NCBI GenBank assembly: GCA_030760725.1 | Contig: JASWHV010000098.1 | Span: 62,001-126,000 of the forward strand | Direction: 5' to 3' | Source: Neostapfia colusana | Lineage: Eukaryota; Streptophyta; Magnoliopsida; Poales; Poaceae | DNA length: 64,000 bases | In this document: one piece after another, positions 19,998 through 30,542 of the stretch | How the letters are laid out: every line of letters starts with the position of its first letter | Position numbering within the stretch: position 1 is the stretch's first letter | The notes under the pieces: model-generated | Told to the model about the DNA's origin: nothing | The model's database searches: none | Seen by the model: only the letters and a program-made list of their open reading frames with translations | Made by a program: the position numbers and the translations under genes

Positions 19998-22543
19998 CTA
20001 TTTACTATCCAGGCCCCCGGCTACCCGGGTGGTCTGTGTAGCTTCGGCGCCGACTTGGACGACCTTTAAGGGGACGCCGCCCTCGTCGAGAGGTTGCACC
20101 CGGGGTGCTGTGGTGGAAGCACGATGACGTGCGCACGGGCGGAGCTGGTCCGATTCCGTATTGCCGGGGGCTGAGGCCCCAGCTGTCGCGAGTGCTTGGA
20201 GCTTCTCCAGGGCCGACACTGCAGCAGTGCGGTCCCCACGAATCCTGAGAACACCTGTCGGTGTTGGCATCTTCAGGACAAGGTAGCCGTAATGGGCTAC
20301 AGCCATGAACCGGTACAGGGCTGGCCTGCCGATTATGGCGTTAAAGGGGAGGTCTATCTCCGCTACGTCGAACCGGATGTACTCTGTTCGATAGCTGTCC
20401 GGAGCCCCGAAGGTCACCGGGAGACTAATGCTGCCGTAGGGGATAACCTGTCCCGGCCCTACCCCTGAGAACGGACTCGACGGGGTGAGCTTGGCCATCG
20501 GGATCTGCAGCTTCTGGAAAGCTGCACGGCTGATGAGGTTCAGCCCAGCCCCTCCATCCACCAAAACGTGGTACATTCTCACGTTGGCGATGGTAGGGGC
20601 CACCAGGAGCGGCAGCTGGCCGGCCCCAGCCATGTTCCTGGGGCAGTCGGTGGCATCAAAGCTGATGGGGGTCCCCATCCACTTTAGGTGCGGTGCAGCA
20701 CTTGGGAGTGGCGCCACCGATGCTACCGCTCGGCGCAGAGTCTTGACTGCGCTTCGGCATGAGGGGTCGGCGGACCCGCCGTATATGACGTAGAGCTTCT
20801 TCCGACGCTCATCGCCGCTGGAGTCGGAATCCTCGTGATTGCGTGCCGCCTTCACGACACGCGGAGGCTCCCGGATCTCCTCTGGGTGGTCGATGTTATC
20901 TGGAACATCCACCCTCTGCTCATCTTCCTTTGGACGGAAGGGCAGGTCATCAGCCCGCTGCCGCTTCTCCTTGCGGAAACGCTCTGCGAGCCTTCGGATC
21001 TCCCGGCACTCGGCAGCGGTGTGGCGACAGCTGCCGTGGACGGGGCACATACTGTCTTTATCACCTTCTGGGATTGGTGATCTTCGCTGTTTCTTGTCGG
21101 GGCGCGGCCCCCGAGCCCCACCGAGCGTCGCTGCAGTGACGACTGGGACTGCGGTCGGTGACTCTATCTTGCTTCTGCCTCGGCCCTTGGCCTTCCTGCT
21201 GCTTCCACAGGGAGTAGGACTGGATCCGGGCAGTCCCCCTGACTCGGAGGATGGCAGCGAGTGCCAGTTCTGTCCTTCGGCAGCTCTGGCGCATTTGTCC
21301 GCCAAGCTGAAGAGCTCTGAGACGTCACGGACCTCCCTGGTCGCGAGCTTCTCGAGCATCTTCTTGTCCCGGACGCCTTGCCGGAACGCCACCACCACAG
21401 AAGCATTTTGAATGTGTGGGATGGTGTTCCGCACCTGGGAGAACCGCTGGATGAAAGAGCGCAGCGACTCCCCAGGCTGCTGCTGGACGGCGTGGAGGTC
21501 GAGCTCCGTGCCAGGCCGGGTGTAGGAGCTGCCGAAGTTGACTACGAACTGTCGGCAAAGCTCTCCCCAGGAGGTGACGGAACCTTGGGGGAGGTTCATG
21601 AGCCAAGACCGGGCTGGACCGGTCAAGGCGACAGGGAAGTAATTGGCCATGACGGCTTCATTCCCTCCTGCGGCAAGTACGGCGGTGGAGTAGATCTGGA
21701 GAAACTCCGCCGGGTTGACACTGCCGTCGTACTTCTCGGGCAGGTGTGGCCGAAACTTGCGCGGCCACTTCACAAAGCGAAGATGGGGCGCGAGGGCTGC
21801 ACACCCTGCTTCCGTCACCGCAGGTTCTGGTGCCGCGAACGCTGAGTTCGCACCAGGCACAGTGTACCCCGGTACGGGCAAAGCTGCACCGTAGGCCGGG
21901 GGCGCCATCTGCAGTACATATGACTGTGGCATATTCTGCACAGCGCAGGCCTGGGGCAGAGATCGCATGGCGAAGGTCTGCTCTTCAGGCTGGGTCGAGG
22001 CTGACATCATGCTGTCGTCAGCTCCTTGGTAGCGACGCCTTTCTCGGCGTTACTCGAGGTATACACGGGCATCTTGACCCGAGCGACACCGCTCCAGCTC
22101 TACCCTCAGATCCATCGATTGAGGGCTGGCAGAGCTGGAATCTGCCGTCTGTTCATCAGTCATCGGCGTGCGTATCAGCGACACGGCCGGCTGGTTAGAG
22201 TGTCGTCTCCGCCGGAGTCGTGGGCTTGCGGCAGCGACGACAAGACGGTCTACCTCGAGAATCCACCGCTGGGTCGCTGCCTGAGGCGCGTCTCCAGCGG
22301 GCGGATTGTGCAGTAGCGCTCTTGCTGCAGCTAGCGCGCCCCTTCCGGGTACGCCCGGCGCTACTGGAGATATGACGCTGGTTGGAGCCTGCATTGCGGG
22401 GTCGGCGCTGCCAGAGCCGGTTGCTGGCTCCCAGCTTGTACTGACACACTCCGTCCTGAGTGTGTTGGCTTGTACTCCCCCCTAGCCGCGGCTTGCCGCG
22501 GAGGCGGGGGAGGTGAGCTTGCCGCCGAAGGGAGTTTGGTCAT
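19998..22543 (-). pseudogene. gag: Gag-protease of TE6, damaged
   Basis: Starts at the ATG at 22543 (MTKLPSAASSPPP). A frame disruption lies near 22430 and a TAA nonsense codon at about 22050 (CGA in other copies, in the LERRRERR stretch). From there it is open to the TAG at 19998-20000. The gag domain, the CPVHGSCRHTAAEC zinc motif and protease DGGAG are all readable. The final codons DSK are followed by TAG and then the RT frame, exactly as in TE3 and TE8. Confidence 0.85.
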
Positions 22544-22582
22544 CTTCGTTGGCGGAAACTCATCGCGCTATTGGAAAAGCCC

Positions 22583-22600
22583 CCTACCTGGCGCGCCAAA
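22583..22600 (-). other. primer-binding site of TE6
   Basis: The plus strand reads CCTACCTGGCGCGCCAAA directly before the LTR; in element orientation this is TTTGGCGCGCCAGGTAGG. Confidence 0.75.
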
Positions 22601-23699
22601 TGTCGAAGTGTGCGATTGACACTTCCCCCGGGCCTGCACTGGGCAGCCCGCGGAGGTTCTTTTTTCGGAGGGGCTAGTTCCTAGCGGAGAGCTTGCGCGG
22701 ATGGACGAGTTAGTGAGAGCTTGACACAGGAAGTTTTACGTGGTTCAGGCCGCCGGAGCGTAAAACCCTACGTCCACGGCGAGCTATGGAGCTCGCTGTA
22801 TTGCTTGCTGCTCAGTGCCGGGGGCCTGAGCTTGGGGGTGAGTTACAGCTTGAGAGTGTATGGCTAGCGTATGAGTTGCAGAATGCGAACCCTTGCTATC
22901 GACGCCTACCCGAGCCTTTTATAGTCCAAGACTCGGGCGGCTTACAAGGGAAGCCGGGACCTGACAGGTGGTCCCGGGAAGATTGTCTATTATCTACCGT
23001 ATCTGTAGTTATGCCGGTGGTTGCCTCCGGTCGAAGGCTTCTGAGTCTTCCTTTTGCCGCCCTGCCCATGCCGTGCGCCAGTCGTAGTGGTTGATGACGG
23101 CGCAGGCGGCATGAGATGTCTTGTCGCGGCGTTTATTACCTGTCAGGTTCTGACACCGCGCGCCAGTCTGTGATGCGACTGGATGCAACGGCACCTGACA
23201 GGCGCGTACTCCGCGTTTCCGCGTCTTGGGAAGACGCGGGCCTTGAATTTCTTGTACGGGCAAGGTGAGGGGCGCCTTTACGCCCGCTGCCTACCGCCCG
23301 GGGGCAGGCAGCACCGTTCTTCCAGCCACGTGGCGAGTCCGGAGCTCTTCTCTGAGGAGAGGGAGGTCCGGCCCCGCTGGACGCGTGGCGCCTTCGGACC
23401 TCTCTCCCACGGAGGGGGAGGTCCGGCTTCTGCATGCCACGTGGCGGGCCCGGTGCTCACCTCTGAGGAGAGGGAAGTCCGGCCTCGCTGGACGCGTGGC
23501 GTCTTCGGACCTCTCTCCCGCGGAGGGGGAGGTCCGGCTTCTGTATACCACGTGGCGGGCCCGGAGCTCTCCTCTGAGGAGAGGGAGGTCCGGCCCCGCC
23601 AGACGCGTGGCGCCTTCGGAGCTCTCCCTGCGGAGAAGGGCGAGCACCTTAGGTATTTTACCCTGTGCGCGGGGGTACCCCATATCTCAGGTACCGACA
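22601..23699 (-). repeat. 5' LTR of TE6
   Basis: 1099 bp, ending GGTACCGACA at 23699, followed by target copy GTGAC. The TATA box is at 22916-22923 (minus strand). Confidence 0.95.
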
Positions 23700-24640
23700 G
23701 TGACCAACTGGCACCGCAACACCTGACTGGGGGAGGCCCGAGAGACTCACTCGGCCATCGGCAGGTGCCTCAAGCACAGCCGCCTTCGGTAGGATAGCAA
23801 ATGCCGACTATGGATGAGCGCAGGAGAGAGGGAGCTAGATGTACGATGAACATACATAGATGGTGCGATCATAAAAATTAATGCATAATTTAAATGAGCG
23901 CATGAGAGAGAGCTAAGTAGAACAGGTCTCTGTATTCATACCCATAGGTGGAATTCTGGCTGTACATGGGGGCAATGTTCCGCCTCGTCTACAAGGGAAG
24001 CAAGACTCTACGCGCTTAGGGTCGGAACCAGGCTAAACTGGACGTAGTCCTGTACCGTGCCTTGAGACTTAGCTACCCCAAGCTCTGTTCCTAAATTCTA
24101 TGGGGTTTATTACAGAAGTGGATAACCCTGTTCTACCGATGCTCAGTAAGTAGGACTTACAGTGTTGCTTCATGGCAAGGATTTTTTGGGAATGGATCCC
24201 ACTCTCGGTTGAAAGGCATGTGTACCTGGGGCGGCAGCTTTCATTATTCGGAAGGGACCTTCCCTGCTGGGGGAGAGCTTATGGGTCCTTCTTGGAATAT
24301 AGCGTGCCGCTTCACCAGGTTGCCTTCTTGCGGGCCCCCGTCGCGTTTGGTTCTTTGGCGGTAGTGCTTAGAGCATTAGCCGAGACCGTGCGTTGTGGGG
24401 TGTTCCCTGCAAGCCGAGTCTTGTCGAGGTTGTTATCTTCACGCTGGATTAGGCCCTGCGCGGCTTCTCTCGGGGGCCCCCGGGGAGTTCTCCCCTTCTG
24501 GCTAAGGCCTTCAAGGGGTAGGTGAACCCGGGCTCACCTTGGATGACCTAAGGCGTCTTCCCCTTCTGGCAAGGCCTTCAAGGGGTTAACGGACCTTAGG
24601 TGGCTCCCGAGAGGTATGTTCGAGGCACGGAGGCGTGCTG
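23700..24640 (-). other. TE5 decayed 3' pol remnant and unassigned sequence
   Basis: Bases 23705-24150 align loosely with the sequence following pol in TE6 (compare 16050-16370) but are strongly diverged and AT-richer. Bases 24150-24420 are a degenerate integrase C-terminus (reverse-strand relics of the PSWEGPF region). Bases 24480-24600 carry a direct repeat based on CCCCTTCTGGC and AAGGCCTTCAAGGGGT. A deletion joins this relic to gag near 24640, removing protease, RT, both RNase H domains and most of integrase. Confidence 0.6.
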
Positions 24641-24647
24641 TAGTTGG

Positions 24648-26401
24648 CTAACGCCCAGGCCCGTCACCGTCGGAACTGGAGTCCTCACCGCCATGCACTG
24701 TCTTTATGACACGCTGAGGCTCCTGGAACCCCACCTGGTGGGCAGCGGTGACTGGGGCGTCAGCCTTCTGTTTGCCATTCCTCTGAGGGTAGGGCGGTGA
24801 TTCAGCCCTCTGCTGTCTTCCTTTGCGGAAGCGCTCTGCGAGCCTCTGGATCTCCCAGCACTCGGCAGCAGTATGGTTGCAGGTGCCGTGCACGGGGCAT
24901 AGCCCGCCTTGGTCACTGTCTGGGGCCGGTGACTGCCGCTGCCTTTTGTCAGGGCGTGGCCCCCGAGCTCCACTGGTCGTCGCAGCTGCGGCGACGGGGG
25001 CCGTGAATGGTGACTTCATCTTGCCACCCCCCCCCCCCGGTTCTTGGTCTTCTTGCCACCCCCATAGGCAGCAGCACCGGACCCGGGCTGCCCTCCTGAC
25101 TCGGAGGTCGGCAGTGCGTGCCAGTTCCGCCCTTCAGCTGCTCTGGCGCACTTGTCCGCCAGGCTGAAGAGCTCCGAGATGTCGCGGACCTCTCTGGTCG
25201 CGAGCTTCTCGAGCATTTTCTCGTCCCGGACACCCTGTCGGAACGCCACCACCACAGAGGCGCTTTGGATATGTGGGATGGTGTTGCGCACCTGAGAGAA
25301 CCGCTGGATGAAAGAGCGCAGCGACTCCCCAGGTTGTTGTTTGATGGCGTGGAGGTCGAGCTCCGTGCCGGGACGGGTGTAGGAGCTGCCGAAGTTGGCG
25401 ACGAACTGCCGGCAGAGCTCACCCCAGGAGGTTATGGACCCCTGAGGTAGATTCATGAGCCATGACCGGGCTGGGCCGGTCAAGGCGACGGGAAAGTAGT
25501 TGGCCATGACAGCCTCGTCCCCTCCTGCGGCAAGTACGACGGTGGAGAAGATCTGGAGGAACTCCGCCGGGTTGACGCTGCCGTCGTACTTCTCGGGCAG
25601 GTGCGGGCGGAACTTGCATGGCCACCTTGCGAAGCGAAGATGGGGTGCAAGGGCCGCACATCCTGCACCTGCTGCGGCAGGTATAGGCGCTGCGAACACT
25701 TGGTTCGCACCTGGCGCTTCGTATCCCGGCATGGGCAAGGCTGCACCATAGACCGGGGCCGCTACTTGCGGCGCATATAGTTGTGGCATATGCTGCGCAG
25801 CATATGCCTGTGGCGGGGCTCGCATGGCAAAGACCTGCCCTTCTGGTTGTGTCGAGGCCGACGACATGCTGTCGCCTGCCTCTTGGTTGCGACGCCTTTC
25901 TCGGCGTCGCTCGAGGTACACCCGGGCGTCCTGCCCCAAGTGGCACCGTTCCAGTTCCCTTCGCAGGTTCGTCGACAGGAGCCTGGAGGAGCTGGAATCC
26001 GCTGTTAGCCCGTCAACCGTGGGTGTGCGCGTCAGCGACACAGCCGGTTGCCCTGGGCGCCGTCCCCGCCGAAACTGAGAGTTCGCGGCGGCGACGACGA
26101 GGTGGTCCACCTCGCGGACCCATTGCTGGGTCGCTGAATGGGGCGCATCCCCTGCAGGCAGGTTGCGCAGCAGCGCTCTTGCTGCAGCTAGCGCACCTCC
26201 ATGGTGTACGCTCAGCGCTGCAGAAGACCTCACGCTGGTCGGGGCCTGCATAGCCGGAGTCGGCGTTGCCGGAGTCGGCTGCTGGCTGCCCGCTTGTGCC
26301 GACACACTCTGTCCTGAGTGTGTCGACATGTACTCCCCAGTGGTCACGGTCCGCCGTGAATGCGGAGGGGGAGAGTTTGCCGTTGAAGGAAGCTTGGTCA
26401 T
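24648..26401 (-). pseudogene. gag: gag of TE5, frameshifted
   Basis: ATG at 26401 (MTKLPSTANSPPP). It is open through the gag domain to a stop at 25016. The frame is lost at a homopolymer of 12 C (25027-25038 on the plus strand) where other copies have a mixed Lys/Arg-rich sequence. The zinc motif CPVHGTCNHTAAEC is readable in the following frame down to 24648. The protease is deleted. Gag is the only element protein TE5 could have made, so loss of this frame would leave it fully dependent on others. Confidence 0.85.
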
Positions 26402-26440
26402 CTTCGACGGCGGAAACTCGTCGCGCTAGGGGAAAAGCCC

Positions 26441-26458
26441 CCTACCTGGCGCGCCAAA
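26441..26458 (-). other. primer-binding site of TE5
   Basis: Same motif as in TE6 and TE7 (element strand TTTGGCGCGCCAGGTAGG), directly adjacent to the LTR. Confidence 0.75.
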
Positions 26459-27558
26459 TGTCGAAGTGTGCGATCGACACTTCCCCCGGGCCTGCACTGG
26501 GCAGCCCGCGGAGGTTCTTTTTTCGGCGGGGCTAGTCTCCTAGCGGAAAGCTTGCGCGGATGGACGAGTTAGCGAGAGCTTGACACGGCGAGTTTTACGT
26601 GGTTCAGGCCGCCGGAGCGTAAAACCCTACGTCCACGGCGAGCTACGGAGCTCGCTGTATTGCTTGCTGCTCAGGGCCAGAGGCCTGAGCTCGGGGGTGA
26701 GTTACAGCTTGAGAGTGTATGGCTAGCGTATGAGTTGCAAAGTGCGAACCCTTGCTATCGACGCCTGCCCGAGCCTTTTATAGTCCAAGACTCGGGCGGC
26801 TTACAAGGGGAGCCGGGACCCGACAGGTGGTCCCGGGAAGATTGCTTGTTATCTACCGTATCTGTAGTTACGCCGGTCGCTGCCTCTGGCCGAAGGCTTC
26901 TGAGTCTTCATCTTGCCGCCCTGCCCATGCCGCGTGCTAGTCGTAGTGGTTGATGACGGCGCAGGCGGCATGGGATGTCTTGTCGCAGCGTTTATTGGCT
27001 GGCAGGTTCTGACACCACGCGCCAGTCTGTGATGCGACTGGGCGCAACGGCACCTGACAGACGCGTGCTCCGCGTTTCCGCGTCTTGGGAAGATGCGGGC
27101 CTTGAATACCTTGTACCGGCAAGGTGAGGAGCGCCTTTATGCCTGCCGCCTACCCCTCGGGGGCAGGCAGCACCGTTCTTCTGGCCACGTGGCGGGTCCG
27201 GAGCCCTTCTCTGAGGTGAGAAGGGTCCGGCCTGCGGGGCACGTGGAGCCTCAGGACCTCTCCCCGCGAAGGGGGAGGTCCAGCCTCTGTATGCCACGTG
27301 GCGGGCCCGGAGCTCTCCTCTGCGGAGAGGGAGGCCCGGCCCCGCTGGACGCGTGGCGTCTTCGGACCTCTCTCCCCCGGAGGGGGAGGTCCGGCTTCTG
27401 TATGCCACGTGGCGGGCCCAGAGCTCTCCTCTGAGGAGAGGGAGGTCCGGCCCCGCCGGACGCGTGGCGCCTTCAGAGCTCTCCTTGCGGAGAAGGGCGA
27501 GTACCTTAGGAATTTTACCCTGTGCGCGGGGGTACCCCATATCTCAGGTACCGACAGC
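26459..27558 (-). repeat. 5' LTR of TE5
   Basis: 1100 bp, ending GGTACCGACA, then target copy GCGTC at 27559. TATA box at 26775-26782 (minus strand). Confidence 0.95.
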
Positions 27559-29390
27559 GTCGCAACCATGAGGCTGGCGACAGCATGTCGTCGGCCTCGA
27601 CACAGCCAGAAGGGCAGGCCTTCGCCACGCGAGCCCTGCCTCAGGCATATGCTGCGCAGCATATGCCACAACTATATGCGCCGCAAGCAGCGGCCCCGGT
27701 CTATGGTGCTGCCTTGCCCATGCCGGGATACGCGGTGCCAAGTGCGAACCAAGCGTTCGCAGCACCGGTACCTGCAGCAGCAGGTGCAGGGTGTGCGGCC
27801 CTTGCACCCCACCTTCGCTTCGCGAAGTGGCCGCGCAAGTTCCGGCCGCACCTGCCCGAAAAGTACGACAGTAGCGTCAACCGGCGGAGTTCCTCCAGAT
27901 CTACTCCACCGCTGTACTTGCCGCAGGAGGGGACGAGGCTGTCATGGCCAACTACTTCCCCGTCGCCTTGACTGGCCCAGCTCGGTCTTGGCTCATGAAT
28001 CTACCTCAGGGGTCCATAACCTCCTGGGGAGAGCTCTGCCGGCAATTTGTCGCCAACTTCGGCAGCTCCTACACCAGCCCCGGCACGGAGCTTGACCTCC
28101 ACGCCGTCAAGCAACAGCCTGGGGAGTCGCTGCGCTCTTTCATCCAGCGGTTCTCCCAGGTACGCAACACCATCCCGCATATTCAGAACGCTTCGGTGGT
28201 GGTGGCGTTCCGGCAAGGCGTTCGGGACAGGAAGATGCTCGAGAAGCTCACGACCAGGGAGGTCCGCGATGCCTCAGAACTCTTCAACCTGGCGGACAAG
28301 TGTGCCAGAGCAGCCCAAGGGCGGAACTGGCACTCTCTGCCGGCCCCCAAGCCAGGGGGTCAGCCGGGATCCGGCGGCGCTTCGTACAGAAGTAGCGTAA
28401 AAACATCAGCCGCGGTCCCTGTTGTCGCAACGGCGGCGCCCAGTGGAGCTCGGGGGCCGCGCCCTGACAAGAGGCCGCGACAACCACCGGCCCCAGACGG
28501 GGGCCAGGATGAATTATGCCCTGTGCATGGCACCAGCTATCATACCGCTACCGAATGCCGGGAAATCCAGAAGCTCGCGGAGCGCTTCTGGAAAGGGAAG
28601 CAGCCTCTAACTGATGCCCCACCCAATGATCAAAGGGGCGGCAAGCAGAAGGTCGAGGCCCGAGACGGCGTCGACCGCCAGGTGGAGTTCCAGGAGCTTC
28701 AGCACGCCGTAAAGGCAGTGCGCAGTCATGGGAGCTCCAGCTCCAGTGATGACGAGCACCGGAAGATGCTCTATGTCATCTTCGGCGGGTCCGCTGACCC
28801 CTCGTCCCGGAGCACGGCTAAGGCCTTGCGTCGAGCGGTAGTGTCAGTGGCTCCCCTCCCAGGTGCAGCACCGCACCTCAGGTGGATGGGAACCCCCATC
28901 AGCTTTGATGACACCGACTGCCCCAGGAACATGGCTGGGGCCAGCCAACTGCCGCTCGTGGTGGCCCCCACCATCGCCAACATGAAGATGTACCACGTTT
29001 TGGTGGATGGCGGGGCTGGGCTGAACCTCATCAGTCGCGCAGCCTTCCAGAAGCTGCAGATCCCGATGGCCAAGCTCGCCCCATCGAGCCCGTTCTCAGG
29101 GGTGGGACCGGGACAGGTCGTTCCCTACGGCCACATCAGCCTCCCGGTGACCTTTGGGGCACCGGACAGCTACCGGACAGAGTACGTTCTGTTCGACGTG
29201 GCCGAGATTGACCTCACCTTCAACGCCATAATCGGTAGGCCAGCCCTGTACCGATTCATGGCAGTAGCCCACTACGGCTACCTTGTCTTGAAGATGCCTA
29301 CACCAACAGACGTCCTCAAGGTTTGTGGAGACCGTGCTGCCGCAGTGTTAGCCTTGGAAAAGCTTCAGGCGCTTACAGCGACTAGAGCGC
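27559..29390 (+). pseudogene. gag: gag-protease of TE4 (part 2)
   Basis: Resumes the TE4 gag frame after TE5. A one-base deletion near 27881 (AACCGGCGG where others have AACCCGGCGG) shifts the frame just before the gag domain; from about 27890 the gag domain, zinc motif CPVHGTSYHTATEC (about 28520) and protease DGGAG (about 29007) are open. TE7 inserts after AGCGC (29386-29390), in the linker between protease and RT. Confidence 0.85.
29386..29390. repeat. target-site duplication of TE7, left copy (AGCGC)
   Basis: The right copy is at 40480-40484, directly after the TE7 3' LTR. The joined sequence equals the uninterrupted gag tail seen at 32875-32900. Confidence 0.95.
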
Positions 29391-30485
29391 TGTCGGTACC
29401 TGAGATATGGGGTACCCCCGCGCACAGGGTAAAATGCCTAAGGAACTCGCCCTTCTCCGCAGGGAGAGCTCCGAAGGAGCCACGCGTCCGGCGGGGCCGG
29501 ACCTCCCTCTCCTCAGAGGAGAGCTCTGGGCCCGCCACGTGGCATGCAGAAGCCGGACCTCCCCCTCCGCGGGAGAGAGGCCCGAAGGCACCACGTGTCC
29601 AGCGGGACCGGACCTCCCTCTCCTCAGAAGAGAGCTCCGGGCGCGCCACGTGGCCAACAGAAGCCGGGCCTCCCCCTCCGCGGGGAGAGGTCCGGAGGCT
29701 CCACGTGCCCCGTGGGGCTGACCCTCCTCTTCTCTGAGGAGGGCTCCGGGCCCGCCACGTGGCAGAAGAGTGACGCTGCCTGCCCCGAGCGATAGGCAGC
29801 GGGCGTAAATACGCCCCATACCTTGCCCGTACAAGGTATTCAAGGCCCGCATCTTCCCAAGACGCGGAGACGCGGAGCACGCTTCTGTCAGGTGCCGTTG
29901 CGCCCAGTCGCATCACAGACTGGCGTGCGGTGTCAGAACCTGTCAGCAAATAAACACCGCGACAAGACATCCCATGCCGCCTGCGCCGTCATCAACCACT
30001 ACGACTAGCACACGGCATGGGCAGGGCGGCAAGATGAAGACTCAGAAGCCTTCGACCAGAGACAACTACCGGCATAACTGCAGATACGGTAGATAATAGA
30101 CAATCTTCCCGGGACCACCTGTCGGGTCCCGGCTTCCCTTGTAAGCCGCCCGAGTCTTGGACTATAAAAAGCTCGGGTAGGCGTCGATAGCAAGGGTTCG
30201 CACTTTGCAACTCATACGCTAGCCATACACTCTCAAGCTGTAACTCACCCCCAAGCTCAGGCCTCCGGCCCTGAGCAGCAAGCAATACAGCGAGCTCCAT
30301 AGCTCGCCGTGGACGTAGGGTTTTACGCTCCGGCGGCCTGAACCACGTAAAACTCGCCGTGTCAAGCTCTTACTAACTCGTCCATCTGCGCAAGCTCTCC
30401 GCTAGGGACTAGCCCCTCTGAAAAAAGAACCTCCACGGGCTGCCCAGTGCAGGCCCGGGGGAAGTGTCGACCGCACACTTCGACA
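29391..30485 (+). repeat. 5' LTR of TE7
   Basis: 1095 bp, TGTCGGTACC to CTTCGACA. TATA-like TATAAAAA at 30163-30170. Variants CGCTTCTGTCAGG and CCTGTCAGC...AATAAACACC place it with the TE8 LTRs. Confidence 0.95.
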
Positions 30486-30507
30486 TTTGGCGCGCCAGGT
30501 AGGGGGC
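30486..30507 (+). other. primer-binding site of TE7
   Basis: TT spacer, then TGGCGCGCCAGGTAGG directly after the LTR. Confidence 0.75.
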
Positions 30508-30542
30508 TTTTCTCCTAGCGCGACGAGTTTCCGCCGACGAAG

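Larger units (their letters stand above)
14436..23699 (-). mobile_element. TE6: autonomous-type gypsy element, complete structure, coding region damaged
   Basis: 9264 bp with two 1099-bp LTRs and target duplication GTGAC (14431-14435 and 23700-23704). All Tat domains are in order: gag, protease, RT, RNase H, second RNase H, integrase. The two LTRs differ at a scatter of sites (I count five in the first 250 bp), so the insertion is not very recent. Its 3' region is short and carries no antisense gene. Defects are few (see gag and pol). Confidence 0.93.
10221..27558 (-). mobile_element. TE5: gag-only non-autonomous gypsy element with antisense gene
   Basis: Complete element on the minus strand with two LTRs (10221-11318 and 26459-27558) and target duplication GCGTC (10216-10220 and 27559-27563). 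Without the nested TE6 it is about 8.1 kb. It retains LTRs, primer site, a broken gag, a short decayed integrase tail and an intact ORF on the opposite strand; RT, RNase H and the integrase core are absent. This is the organisation of Dasheng-type elements, which depend on an RIRE2-type partner. Confidence 0.9.
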
